DNA from: Daphnia pulex
Lineage: Eukaryota > Arthropoda > Branchiopoda > Diplostraca > Daphniidae
Reading direction: 5' to 3'
Assembly (NCBI RefSeq): GCF_021134715.1
Contig: NC_060024.1
Span: forward strand, 6,324,001 to 6,388,000
DNA length: 64,000 bases
Positions 1 to 11,930 of this stretch are shown here, in pieces. The notes under the pieces were generated by a model, which searched no databases, had not been told where the DNA came from, and worked only from the letters and a program-made list of their open reading frames with translations. The stretch's first letter is position 1, and each line of letters starts with the position of its first letter. A program made the translations under genes and the position numbers.

Positions 1-1488
1 TTTACACGCTTCCCATACATCAACGGTAGGATGAGGTAGTCCAACGTCTCGTGTGTAGGTATCCCACTAGAAATGTAAATTTTAAGAAGTTCTATTGATT
101 ATCTAGGAAGCATTGAATTGCAAAGAAAGAAAACATACATTTTGATTATTACAGCAACCCCCCATTTTCATTATGATGTTTGCTGTTGCATCGGATTCCT
201 TTCCTAGTTCGTCCAACATCAATTTCGTAAAATTCTCCCGCCACATGTCACTTGCGTACATGTCAATCTCAGCGTTGATTAATTTTAGTTTCAGAGATCC
301 CACATGCGCCTTGAGTAAAAATAATACATATTAATAATAACGAGAATTAAAGGTCATAACAAACTAAAGAAATTAATAAAAAGGGGCAAGAAATTAAACA
401 AGAAAGAAAACAAAATAATTCAGTAATAACTCACTTTAACTATAAGAAAGTTATATTCACCAGATTCCTCAACGGGAAGTTGTACGGCTTCGTGGGAATC
501 ATAAGACACATAAGTGTTCAACAGCGTTACGCTAGAAATAATTTAAAAAATTAAAATATTATTCAAACTCATGCTGGAAATGGACTAGAAATGTACCTCA
601 TCTGATCGTTGAATTCATAAATAAATCTGAAATTGGGGAGACTCTTTTTAAGGCGATCGAGAGTGGCCGGCTCGACGTTGTAGAGAAACACAACATCAGG
701 ATTTTGTGCTTTCAAGATATTAACAAGTGATGTCATCAACAGAGGAAATGCAGGAATGTCATTAAACATGAAACCTTCCCAAGAAATAATTCGCAATTTA
801 GCTGGTTTTTCTGTATTCGGTATCTTCACAGAAGTATGATGAAAATGGTTGACGGCGTCCTTACTGCATTGCAACAGATCAAAAATAAATCATTCAACTC
901 AACATTTCTTAATGGAAATAAATCAATATTTGACCTGGCGTTGAAAGACATAACCTTTGGCTCATGATCATCAGTTATGACAAACACTTGGCATTCAGAC
1001 TTGTTGGATTTGAAATATGCATCCAGTAACTTTGAGGATCTAGAAAAAAAGTGAGTTAAATTAAATTATTTAAAGAGCAACTGAATGATTAATAAAGAAC
1101 AAACAATTTGGCCTCAGCTTCAGCTTTCTCTAACTTCTCATTCAAAAGAATAATGTGTTCGGCATGAACATTGTTGGGTAGGGATTCAACTTTATCAATT
1201 CCAACTGCTGTTTGTCGACACATGGGACATTTCAATGGATTCCCAGAACTAATCATAGCCTGATAGAAGTAGGAAAAGTCATGCAAAATTAGTTTTAATC
1301 GCACACTGCAAATCATCCAAACATTTTTACGACTAGTTTTGTTTTAAGAAACTTACTTGAATGCAGGTGAAACAGTATGTATGAGAGCAAGGCAGTACTT
1401 TGGGCCGATTCATGAGAAGGTCATACTTGATGAAGCATATGCCACAAGTTGATAAATAATCATCTTCATTTGAACCTCCTGTAGCCAT
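1..1488 (-). CDS. RING-finger protein, array copy 1 (layout A), 3' end cut by the window
   Basis: Seven exons fit GT-AG splicing in one open frame: 1488-1357, 1259-1105, 1039-935, 863-597, 531-435, 309-139 and 66-1, the last continuing outside the window. This gives 331 residues so far. Residues 1-58 form a C3HC4 RING (C15, C18, C34, H36, C39, C42, C55, C58), so a ubiquitin-ligase role is likely by family, with no substrate evident. A short charged helix rich in E, K and A follows. The rest, including a segment reading NPDVVFLYNVEPATLDRL, matches no domain I recognise. The start is the first ATG before the RING and is conserved in the other layout A copies. Exon 3 (35 residues) occurs only in layout A. 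Exons and upstream flank are nearly identical to the copy at 17671-19475, so this is a recent duplicate. Confidence 0.8.
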
Positions 1489-2133
1489 TTTGATGCCTAG
1501 AATAAAATTCAATGGATGAGTGAAACAAATCAGTTTTAAATTCGAGACAGACTATTTGTTTTCGAATTCAGACGAACTCTCAAGGCCACGCAATATTAAC
1601 GTCTGTGCATTACAGATGCAGACGTCGCAGAGCCAGAGGGGCACAGACCGCCAGAGCCGCGCAGACTACAAATAAAACATAAACAATCTCAAGCTCATGA
1701 CTCTTATGATTGATTAAATTGAAAAGATTTTGCTGGGAAAATTAAAGCGATTGCATGTAAAATGTGATGTAAAATGTGACGTTCGTAAATTCTAGTTTAT
1801 AGTTGTCATTGCAGCTCAGGCCCAGGGTCTATCTATGTAAAAAAGGTTAATAAATGCGCAAGGCAGATGCGCTCATTTTCTCGTTGAAAATCTAAAAATC
1901 AACATTTCATAATTCTTGCATAATTAGTTGCACATGAAAGTACTATGTACAACTTTATACAACAACTACCAATTTAAGTCCTATTCCTATAGAAAATTTG
2001 TTAAATAACAACGTCTGCTCGTTCGTTGAAATCAGTCTGTAAATTCTGAGAGTGAAAAAAGGGAACCAACGGAAGAAAATGGAAAGTTCTCTACATGGCA
2101 ATGCTCTAGAAATCCCAAAAAAGGTGCGAAAGT
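1489..2133. other. Upstream flank shared by layout A RING genes
   Basis: No gene is seen. The stretch is closely repeated upstream of the other layout A genes (about 7448-8129 and 19476-20118). It includes a GC-rich patch near 1617-1665 and a run of over 200 bp (about 1736-1975) that is essentially identical to 19720-19970. It probably holds the 5' untranslated region and promoter, but I see no clear core promoter motif. Confidence 0.45.
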
Positions 2134-2206
2134 TGGAGATGCAGGGTATCGATCCCCGTACTTCTCGCATGCTAAGCGAGCGCTCTACCATCTGAGCTAC
2201 ATCCCC
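2134..2206 (-). tRNA. tRNA-Ala-AGC: tRNA-Ala (AGC)
   Basis: A 73-nt cloverleaf on the minus strand. The acceptor stem GGGGATG pairs with CATCTCC, followed by discriminator A. The D-arm is TAGCTCAGATGG, the anticodon loop carries AGC, and the T-arm reads GGGGATCGATACCCT. There is no intron. Identical copies lie at 11188, 20119, 30186, 30503 and 30871. Confidence 0.95.
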
Positions 2207-2685
2207 GATAGATGCTCAGCTACATTTTAAAATTACACCTTTGTCCTGGGTTTCTTCTACCTGCCTTAATGATATCTTTTTGAATTCTCCGGCATTCCTG
2301 TTTTACTTGACTGGAACTTAATGAAAAGTTAAAGGGAAATCATTTCTTTGGTTTGGGCGGTATTTTACCGAAAATCTAAATCAGAAAAGCAGAAATCATC
2401 ACGAATCCGATATAAAACACTTAAATGAGTTAAATCGATTGCCTGTACATCGCAAAGAGGTGGAAATTGCGTAGAAACATCGAATTTGAAACACTTAAAA
2501 CTCTATCAGCAAGTCTGTCAATTTTCCAATTCGGAAACTGAAATGAACGAAGGTCACTTTGACGATTAATATGCAATCTGGGAGAAACCATATTTTATTA
2601 TTTAACTGTAATTGGCAGTTGGCTTAATGCAACGGAAATTATTTCATGTTTTAACAAAAATTATTTCATTTGCTAGGTGTCTTAA
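2207..2685. other. Intergenic spacer, no gene seen
   Basis: AT-rich sequence between the tRNA gene and the 3' end of the next RING gene. It is repeated with changes at about 8198-8690, which shows it belongs to the duplicated array unit. Confidence 0.5.
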
Positions 2686-4154
2686 TTAAAATTTGATTAT
2701 CAAATCTACTATAATCACCGAATGGTTGCGCAAAGAAAGAACACGGAACGACTTCGGATCGACGCAATATGATTTTGGTGACGGGGACCAAAAGAAGCGA
2801 TCAGATCCATAAACGTAGTCCAAACCAGTCAAATCGGCAGTAAAGTTCTCTTCATTTAAACTTTTTATTTCAAGCCCGACAACGTCCGAGGTCAATTCTA
2901 ATTTGCATTTTTGAGGTTTGCCGCACGCCTCCCACATGCACTTTAGCCTTGTGGGCAATCCTCCAGCATTCATTAGCTGACCAAAAAAAAAAACAGTTAA
3001 GCAAAACAAATGCAATTGATATTAAAAACATATTTAAAACCTCTCTGTAGCCCACGTATCCTCCTACGCCCAAAATAACGTTGACAGTTTTGTCCGTATG
3101 CTGCGCTTCTCTGAAAATGGCTTTCAAATGATTTCCGTGACGTTCTCTTCCTACATAATCTCTTAATTCCGTTTGTAATAACTTGAGTTTCATAGGACCA
3201 CAATGCACCTAAAAAATGAGTGATTCAATGTGAAAACGCATAGCTCAGTTGATTATGAGGAACAGGGTCCTTTTGACAATTTCACTCACATTCACTTCGA
3301 GAATGAAATCTTGGCGACTACCTGCATCTTCAGGAAGACTTATGGTGAAGTGGGAGTCATAAGAGACGGTTTCGTTAAGAATTACTACAACTCTTGATCA
3401 AATAAATAAATCCAAAAAGACAGAAATTAGCGAAATAATAAAACTGCCAGCCACTTCAATTGCATCCAAATTACCTTAGCTTTTCGGGTGCTATGAACTT
3501 GAACTTTGGAAAAGCTTTTTTAAGAAGATGTAATAGATCTTCATCAATGTCTTTAACGAATACAATGTCGGGATTTTGCAGGAGCAACATCCCACTGAAA
3601 AACGCGCATCCACTGACCAAACGTCCCCAGTCTAAAACGCGCAAATTTTTGGGAGCTGGGTTTGATGAAACTTTGACGGTACAGCCACCCACGTAGATAC
3701 GTTGTACCGGGATATTATTACTAAAATGAATGTCCAAGTAAAACTTAAATTTTTAAAAGTTGAATTTGCTGTATTGTAACCCACCGTTTTATCTGCTGGT
3801 CTTGAGCATTCAGTAACTTTTCACTGAGATGAATGATGTATTGAACATATTTGTTGTTCGGTAAGGTCAAAACGTCTGTGATTTTGACGGCCTCGCGTCG
3901 ACACACGGGACACTTCAAAGTGTTTCCTGAATGGAGAGCCTAAAGAGTTCACAGTTTTCGAATTTTGAAAATAACAATCATGTTATGTACAAATGCATGT
4001 TGATGGCTGATTTTACCTTGAGACAGGTGAAACAAAATGTGTGTGAGCAAGGCAGCACTTTAGGTCGCATCAGCTGGAGATCATATTTATGGAAGCAAAT
4101 GCTGCAACACAGGAATTCATCCTCATTCAACTCGCCACCACCAGAATCTGCCAT
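2686..4154 (-). CDS. RING-finger protein, array copy 2 (layout B)
   Basis: Six exons join in frame with GT-AG sites: 4154-4017, 3939-3785, 3720-3475, 3392-3290, 3208-3041 and 2976-2686, giving 366 residues. The C3HC4 RING has C17, C20, C36, H38, C41, C44, C56 and C59, followed by a short amphipathic helix. The third exon holds NPDIVFVKDIDEDLLHLL, the equivalent of the NPDVVF segment of the layout A genes. The C-terminal exon has WEACGKP and SDRFF motifs. The 35-residue exon 3 of layout A is absent, and exon phases otherwise match exactly. E3 ubiquitin ligase activity is inferred from the RING alone; the other domains are unrecognised. It lies between tRNA-Ala units in the array. Confidence 0.8.
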
Positions 4155-5156
4155 AGTCTTTCAGCCACTCAGGGCTATTATTCTGAAAATAAAATAATTG
4201 AGTTGATTAAGGATTAACTTCCTTATGTACTTAAATAAAATTGATGCCATTGTGAAAAATGCATTTAAAAATACCCCACATATTTTTTACTCGACAATAG
4301 GCCATCACCACTCACCAACGCATTATTGTAATGAAATATTAAGCCAATCGAGGGTCTCGCACAAAGAATTCGTTGCTGACATACGACTTACGAGTGTATC
4401 AGGGCCATATGATCAGGGCAATTTGAACTGACAATTGAGTAAAACAAGCTTAAGAAATTACCTTATGTCAAATTTGGTCCCAACTTGATTAAGAATTATA
4501 CGAGGTAAAGGAAGCTGAATTTCAATACAACTGCCCACTGATTCTGGAAATCGCTAAATTATAAAATGGCAGACAACCACGACTTTATCCACACGAAACA
4601 ATGAGAACTCTAACGGCAAAAAATTCAACTCAAATGAGCACACCAAATGTAATTCCCTAATTAGTTTATAGTTTCCTGCCACAGGTGGAATTAGTTGCAA
4701 TCCAAAAAATCAGCAGTCTGTCACAGAACACAGATCCTTGTCATGTAGTTTGACATTTGAAATAAGCGCGCGTGATTGAGACCACACGAACTGTGATATG
4801 ACTGACGATATAAATAACTCGAAAACAAAATATAAATATATTTACGGATTTTGACATTTCTATTTGTTTGTCTCTACTTGAAGAGCAATCAGCCAGGTTA
4901 TTAGTTGTATAATGATTCATTTGAGGCAAGCTAAAGTGAAGCTGTAATTAGAACGACACACTTGCAATTGAAAGCCAATTTCGGCCAATATGCAGTAATG
5001 TCACTATTTCTAAAGGATTCATTATAAAAATGTTTAAACTACTCGTTCGTTGAAGTCAGTCATGTGTTCTGAAAAGTGAGAAGGATACAACGTAAAAAAT
5101 AGCGAGAGACAAAAGGAAATTAGACATTTTCCGCAATGAAAAACTGAACGTTTTGT
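4155..5156. other. Spacer between array units, no gene seen
   Basis: AT-rich, with only small open frames. It is repeated almost intact at 10175-11187, upstream of the other layout B gene, so it is the 5' flank of layout B genes. A related version lies at about 15700-16380. Confidence 0.5.
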
Positions 5157-5229
5157 TGGAGATGCAGAGTATCGATCCCCGTACTTCTCGTATGCCTACC
5201 AATCGCTCTATCACCTGAGCTACATCACA
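5157..5229 (-). pseudogene. Decayed tRNA-Ala (AGC)
   Basis: It aligns along its length to the intact 73-nt tRNA-Ala(AGC). The anticodon arm is altered (CGTATGCCTACCAATCG instead of CGCATGCTAAGCGAGCG, read on the plus strand), and the 5' acceptor strand no longer pairs with the 3' strand. It is not expected to fold or function. Confidence 0.85.
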
Positions 5230-5417
5230 CTGCAAATGTCCAGCTAAAAGGGTCAAAAGTTTTGCAATTTCGACGGCTTTGCGTCGACGTAGCTTAACTC
5301 CATGCTGGAGTTTTGTAACGTGGCTTGATGTTTTAGTTTGAATTCAATCTCCGATGTATGGCCTAAAGGAGGGAAACTCTAAAAAATAAATGTAGGCAAT
5401 CAAAGAGGAGATAATTT

Positions 5418-5600
5418 ATGAGCGCTCCAAGCGACAACCTGAAAAGAGCGCGGATTTTTCAAACAATACAACAATTTGATTCCAACTTTTTAGATTTTGA
5501 ATGTGGAACGGATAAAAATAACGGATGGTTTAGAATTGTTTTCAGTAAACAAAGTAGGATGAAAAATGATTTGTTCAATTTGACAAAAGAAATTTACAAC
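5418..5600 (+). pseudogene. Orphan first exon of an unrecognised gene
   Basis: A 61-codon open frame starts at ATG and ends exactly at a strong donor (GTACGTG), so it looks like a real 5' coding exon. The peptide starts MSAPSDNLKRARIFQ. No following exon is visible before the convergent RING gene at 5701. A second copy at 17409-17592 carries a nonsense change. I read both as remnants of a gene copied with the array. Whether this copy is still used is open. Confidence 0.4.
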
Positions 5601-5700
5601 GTACGTGTGTTGTATATTTTAACTGCAATTGGCGCAAAATGAAACAATTCAAAGTTCTGGATTTTTAGAGTCATCCTAAATCACGAAAGACAGAATGTGC

Positions 5701-7447
5701 TTAAAATATATCAAAATCAACTAAAATCGCTGAGTAAGTGGCTCGGGTGATTTTTAAGAATTGAATTTCACCATAGAATTTTGGTTGAGCAAAAACAGAA
5801 TTTGACGGACGTAAGAATACGCGTAAAAGACGATATTCGTCGTCATTAGCATTGGGCGATTCACCGTTAAAATCCTTATACTCCAAGACATCGGTTTCAG
5901 TCATGTCATGGCGCCAGATGAAGTTGCACATTCCTGGTTTTTTGCACGCTTCCCATACATCAACGGTGGGATGAGGTAGTCCAACGTCTCGTTGGTAGGT
6001 ATCCCACTAGAAATGTAAATTTTAAGAAGTTCTATTTATTAACTAAGAAGTAATGAATTGCACAGAAAGAAAAACATGCATTTTGACTTCCACTGCAGCC
6101 TCTCAATCCCAAAATAACGTTCGCTGCTGCATCGGATCCTTTTATAAGTTCGTGTAACATCATTTTCGTAAAATTCTCCCGCCACATATCAGATGCGAAC
6201 ATGTCGATCTCAGCGTTGATTAACTTTAGTTTCAGAGTTCCCACATGCGCCTTGAGTAAGAAAAGAAAAGAAAAGAAATAATAAGGAGAATTACCAAGTC
6301 TTGATTATAAACAAGTTTAAAAAAAAAGACAAAATTAAAAACAAGAAAGAAACTAAAATAATTAAGGTCAATAACTCACATCAAGTTTAAGAAAGCTATA
6401 GCTATAGTAACCATTTTCATCCTCTTTGGGAAGTTGTACGACTTCGTGGGAATCATAAGACACGGAAGTGTTCAACAGAGTTACGCTAGTAATAATTTAA
6501 AAAAAAATTACACAGATGCTGGAGTTAAGTGAATAGTAATGTACCTCATCTCCACATCGTGGAAATCATAAATGAATTTGAAATTGGGAAGACTTTGTCT
6601 AAGGCGATCGAGAGTGTCCGGCTCCACATGGTAGAGAAACACAACATCAGGATTTTGTGCTTTCAAGACATTAACAACTGATGTCATCAACAGAGGAAAC
6701 TCGGGAATGGTATTATCCATGAAAGATTCCCAAGAAATAATTCGCAATTTAGCTGGTTTTTCCGTATTCGGAATCTTCATAGAAGCTTGATGAAAATGGT
6801 TGACAACTTCTTTACTGCATTATTTACAACAGATAAAAAATTATTCAATTAACTCAACAATTGTTAAAGGAAATGAATCAATATTTGACCTGGCGTTGAA
6901 AGACAAAACCTTTGGCTCATGATCATCTGTTACGACAAACACTTGGCATTCAGACTTGTTGGATTTCAAATATGCATCCAGTAACTTTGAGGATCTAGAA
7001 AAAAAAGTGAGTTTAATTAAATTATTCAAACAGCAACTGAATGATTTAAAATAAAGAACTAACAATTTGGCCTCAGCTTCAGCTTTCTCTAACTTCTTAT
7101 TCAAAAGAATATTGTGTTCAGCATGGACATTGTTGGGTAGGGATTCAACTTTATCAATTCCAACTGCTGTTTTACGACACATAGGACATTTCAATGGATT
7201 CCCAGAACTAATCATAGCCTGATTTAAGTAGGAAAAGCCATGCAAAATTAGTTTTAATCGCACACTGCAAATCATCCAAACATTTTTACGACTAGTTTTG
7301 TTTCAAGAAACTTACTTGAATGCAGGTGAAACAGTATGTGTGAGAGCAAGGCAGTACTTTGGGCCGATTCATGAGAAGGTCATACTTGATGAAGCATATG
7401 CCACAAGTTGATAAATAATCATCTTCATTTGAACCTCCTGTAGCCAT
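5701..7447 (-). CDS. RING-finger protein, array copy 3 (layout A)
   Basis: Seven exons: 7447-7316, 7218-7064, 6994-6890, 6814-6545, 6485-6380, 6250-6080 and 6006-5701, giving 414 residues in one frame. The C3HC4 RING matches the array copy at 1-1488, with KCPMC as the last ligand pair. The complete C-terminus is visible: WDTY, then VDVWEACKKPGMC, ending in ILVDFDIF. The intron after 6080 starts GCATGT rather than GTATGT, so it needs a GC donor; the other copies have GT at this position. An upstream in-frame ATG exists near 7567, but homology between copies starts at the ATG at 7447. Ubiquitin ligase activity is inferred from the RING; the rest is unrecognised. Confidence 0.78.
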
Positions 7448-8129
7448 TTTAATGCTTAGAATATAATTCAATGGATGAGTGAAACCACAAATCAGTTTTA
7501 AATTCGAGACACTGTTTGTTTTCGAATTCAGACGAACTCTCAAGGCCACGCAATAACGTCTGTGCATTACAGATGCAGACGTCGCAGAGCCAGAGGGGCC
7601 AGACCGCCAGAGCCGCGCAGACCGCAGACTACAAATAAAACATAAACAATCTCAAGCTCATGACTCTTATGATTGATGTAATTGAAAACATTTTGCTGGG
7701 AAAATTAAAGCGATCGCATGTGAAATGTGATATTATGATACGTTCGCAAATTCTCGTTTATAGTTGCCATCGCAGCTCAGGCCCAGGCCAGGCCCCCAGC
7801 CCAGGGTCAATGTAAAAAAGGTTAATAAATGCGCAAGGAATAAGATGCGCTCATTTCTTCGTTGGAAATCGAAATCTACAGGATCAACTTTTCATAATTC
7901 TTGCATATTATTAGTTGACCATGAAAGTAATATACAATATTATGGAACAACTACCAATTTTTAAATCCAATAGAAAATTTGTTATTAAAAAACGACGTCT
8001 GCTCGTTTGTTGAAATCAGTCATGTAAATTTTGAGAATATAATGTATGCAAAATAGGGAACCAACAGAAGAAAATATAAAGTTTTCTATATGGCAATGCT
8101 CTAGAAATCCTTAAAAGGAATCGAATGTG
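7448..8129. other. Upstream flank of a layout A RING gene, no gene seen
   Basis: This is a repeat of the flanks at 1489-2133 and 19476-20118, with small indels. One indel is a local expansion of a CCCAGGCC-type motif near 7785-7805. No convincing open frame is present. Confidence 0.45.
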
Positions 8130-8197
8130 TGGATGCAGGGAATCCGTACTTCTCGCATGCTAAGCGAGCGCTCTACAATCCATCGAGCTACATCCCC
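8130..8197 (-). pseudogene. Decayed tRNA-Ala (AGC)
   Basis: The anticodon arm (CGCATGCTAAGCGAGCG on the plus strand) is intact. The T-arm has lost several bases and the D-arm is interrupted (ACAATCCATCGAGC). At 68 nt instead of 73 it cannot form the normal cloverleaf. Confidence 0.85.
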
Positions 8198-8694
8198 AAT
8201 GGAGCTACATTTTAAAATTAGACCATTGTTCTGGGTTTCTTCTACCTCCCTTAATGATATCTTTCTGGATTCTCATGACTTTATTTACTTGCCTGGAGCT
8301 TAAAGAAAAGTTAAAGGGAAATCATTTCTTTGGCTTGGGCGGTATTTTACCGAAAATCTAAATCAGAAAAACAGAAACCGTTACGAATCCGATATAACAC
8401 TTCAATCGATGCTTCCTACTGCGTTCAGCAAGCTGCCTGCATCAAAAAGTGGCGAAAAGTGCGTAGAAACATCGAATTAGAAACACTTTAAACTATCAGC
8501 AAGTCTGTCAATATTCTAACTCGGAAACTGAGATGAATTTCACTTTAACGATCTGAAGAAAGCACATTTTATTATTCAAATGTAATTGGCTTTATGCAAC
8601 AAACTTAACGATGAGCAGATCCTGACTTAATTACCTCATTGTCGTTCTGCATAAGGAAATGATTTCATTTGTTAGGTGTCTTTACAATTCACTA

Positions 8695-10174
8695 TCAAAT
8701 CTACTATAACCAAGGAATGGTTGTGCAAGGAATGGTTGTGCAAAGAAAGAAAACGGAACGACTTTGGTTCGACGAATGCTCCCAAAGCTGACGGGGACAA
8801 AAAGAAGCGATGTGATCTATGATCCAGGTGCTCCGAATTAGTCAATTCGGCGATAAACTTCTCTTCATTTAAACTTTATATTTCAAGCCCAGAAACGTCC
8901 GAGGTGAATTCTAATTTGCATTTTTGAGGTTTGCCGCACGCCTCCCACATGCACTTTAGCCTTGTGGGCAATCCTCCAGCATCCATTACCTGACCAGCAA
9001 AGAAATGTTAATTTTCAAAAAAAAAATTCAAATTTGATTTTAAAAACATCTTTGAAATCGTTTGAAACCTCTTTGTTCTCGACATATCCTCCTACGCTCA
9101 AAATAACGTTAGCATTAGGGTCCGTAGTCCGCACATCTTTAAACATGGCTTTCAAATATTTGTGGCGGTGTTCTCCTAATTCTTCGAATAAATCCACGTG
9201 TAATAATTTGAGTTTCATTGGACCACAGTGCGCCTAAAAAATTTATGATTTGTGGAAACGAATAAAAGTTTATTATGAGAAGATGTACTGTCGACAATTT
9301 CAGAATTTCACTCACATTCACTTCTTGGATGTAATCTTTGCAGTAACTACTTCCATGATAATTACTTAAGGTTAAGTCTAAGTGGGTGTAGGAGTCATAA
9401 GACACGGTTTCGTTAATAAGAATTACTACAACTCTAGATCAAATAAAAATCCAAAAGACAGAAATTAGCGAATTAATAAAACTGCTGTCCATTTCAATTG
9501 CATCCAATTTACATAAACTGTTCGGATGTTATGAACTTGAATTTTGGAAAAGCTTTTTTAAGAAGATGTAATAGATCTCCTTCGAATACTGTAACGTATA
9601 CAATGTCGGGATTTTGTAGGAGCATAATCCTACTGAAACATTCAATGCATCCACTGACCAATCGTCCCCAGTCTATAACGCGAAAAATTTTGGGGGCTGG
9701 TTTTGATGAAGTTTCAATGACATTATCTTGACATTATTACTAAATGAATGTCCGAACAGAAATTAAATTTTAAAAGTTGAATTTGTAATAAACGTAAAAT
9801 GTATAACCCACCGTTTTATCTGGGCTTGAGCATCCCGTAACTTTTCACTGAGATGTACGATGTGCTGAACGTATTTATTGTTCGGTAAGGTCAAAACGTC
9901 TGTGATTTCGACGGCCTCGTGTCGACACACGGGGCATTTCAAAGTGTTTCCTGAATGGAGAGCCTAAAGAGTTCACAGTTTTCGAATTTTTAAAATAACA
10001 CGTTATATACAAATGCATGTTGATGGCTGATTTTACCTTGAGACAGGTGAAACAAAATGTGTGTGAGCAAGGCAGCACTTTAGGTCGCATCAGCTGGAGA
10101 TCATATTTATGGAAGCAAATGCTGCAACACAGGAATTCATCCTCATTCAACTCGCCACCACCAGAATCTGCCAT
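8695..10174 (-). pseudogene. RING-finger gene, array copy 4 (layout B), broken
   Basis: Exon remnants match the layout B gene at 2686-4154: 10174-10037 (RING first half, intact), 9963-9812, 9739-9513, 9433-9316, 9233-9069 and 8989 to about 8695. The third exon has a net 22-base deletion near its 5' end relative to its paralogue, which breaks the reading frame. The last exon has an in-frame TAA at 8878-8876 (ATATAA where the paralogue has ATAAAA) and a small local duplication near 8720-8745. A transcript could still give a truncated RING protein of about 97 residues before the frameshift. The RING cysteines and histidine are all kept, so a dominant-negative or partial product is possible but unsupported. 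Confidence 0.75.
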
Positions 10175-11187
10175 AGTCTTTCAGCCACTCAGGGCTATTA
10201 TTCTGAAAATAAAATAATTGAGTTGATTCAGGATTTACTTCCTTATTTACTTAAATATATTAATTGATGCCATTGTGAAAAATGCATTTAAAAATACCCC
10301 ACATATTTTTTACTCGACAATTGGCCATCACCACTCACCAACGCATTAGTGTAATGAAATATTTAGCCAATCGAGGGTCTGGGTCTCGCACAAAGAATTC
10401 GTTGCTGACATACGACTTACGAGTGTATCAGGGCCATATGAATTATGATCAGGGCAATTATTGAACTGACAATTGAGTAAAACAAACTTAAGAAATTACC
10501 TTATATCAAGTTTGGTCCCAACTTGATTAAGAATTATACGAGGTACAGGAAGCTGAATTCAAATACAACTGCCCACTGATTCTGGAAATCGCTAAATTAT
10601 AAAATGGCAGACAACCACGACTTTATCCACACGAAACAATGAGAACTCTAACGGCAAAAAAATGAAACGCAAAGGAACCCACCGAATGTAATTCCCTAAT
10701 TAGTTTACAGTTTGCTGCCACAGGTGGATTAGTTGCAAACCCAAAAATCAGCAGTCTATCACAGAGCACAGATCCTTGACATGTTGTTTGACATTTGAAT
10801 AAATAAGCGCGCGTGATTGAGACCACACGAACTGTGATGACTGACGGTATAAATAACTTGAAAACAAAATCTAAATATATTTACGAATTTTTACATTTCT
10901 ATTTGATTTCTCTACTTGAAGATCAATCAGCCAGGTTATTAGTTGTATAATGATTAAATTGAGGCAAGCTAAAGTGAAGCTGTAATTAGAACGACACACT
11001 TGCAATTGAAAGCCAATTTCGGCCAATAATGCAGTATGTCGCTATTTCTAAAGGATTCATTATAAAAATGTTTAAACTACTCGTTCGTTGAAGTCAGTCA
11101 TGTGTTCTGAAAAGTGAGAAGGGTACAACGTAAATAACAGCGAGAGAAAAAAGGCAAATAGAAATTTTCCACAAATAAAAGTCAAAT
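10175..11187. other. Spacer between array units, no gene seen
   Basis: Near copy of 4155-5156. It has AT-rich sequence and short open frames only. Confidence 0.5.
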
Positions 11188-11260
11188 TGGAGATGCAGGG
11201 TATCGATCCCCGTACTTCTCGCATGCTAAGCGAGCGCTCTACCATCTGAGCTACATCCCC
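11188..11260 (-). tRNA. tRNA-Ala-AGC: tRNA-Ala (AGC)
   Basis: Intact 73-nt gene identical to the copy at 2134-2206. Its 3' flank (coordinates below 11188) resembles the flank of the decayed copy at 5157. Its 5' flank (above 11260) resembles the flank of the copy at 20119. Confidence 0.95.
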
Positions 11261-11381
11261 GGTGTTCGACTTGGAATATTTGTCGGATATAATCGTCGGA
11301 AAGCCGTTTCACAAAAATTACGGGCATCTCGGACATCTAACTGGTTTGGCACAAGTGTAATACTGTTGTAATTTTGCTATC

Positions 11382-11405
11382 TCTACCATCTGAGCTACAT
11401 TTCCG
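11382..11405 (-). pseudogene. Fragment of tRNA-Ala 5' half
   Basis: The 24 bases TCTACCATCTGAGCTACAT plus flank match the D-arm and 5' acceptor strand of the tRNA-Ala(AGC). No anticodon arm or 3' half follows. It is absent from the otherwise homologous stretch near 20290-20330. Confidence 0.6.
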
Positions 11406-11930
11406 GCATTGATATCTATTGATAATGAAATCTAACAAAATGTTGAATTTGTTTGTTCTGCTGCTTTTTTTTATTGAACAGATAACGCAGCCAATGACCA
11501 AAAAACAAACAGCCTTTTTGTTTCTTTCAATAAGGCCAGAAAAATATAAACGAAGCGATCTCGCCATTGAAAGCCGAAATGGCGAAATACCCAGGCATAG
11601 CTCAGTTAGGCTGAATTCAATGATGTACAAATAAAAAATTAAAAAACAAATTATTTCCGGATTAAAAATCATATTGTATTGGCTTAAAATAAAAGCTCGT
11701 GTAAGTATATATGTTATAATTAAATTCAGCTCTTGCAGGTTATTATGGTACCAGCAATGAGGATAAATCAATTGATGAGATATATATTTTTAAAAAATTA
11801 AAAATTAATATAATAGTCGCTCTTGAAACCAAAAAGACGACGTGTGTAAATTATATGCGAATATATGTAGATTCCTTCTTGTTGTTTTATTTTTTTTTCT
11901 GTTTTTATTTCCTTTGATTCTGGTTTCGGT

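Noticed and set aside
11419-11771. Short frames on both strands downstream of the tRNA at 11188
   Set aside because: AT-rich, and not kept in frame in the duplicated copy near 20314-20634.
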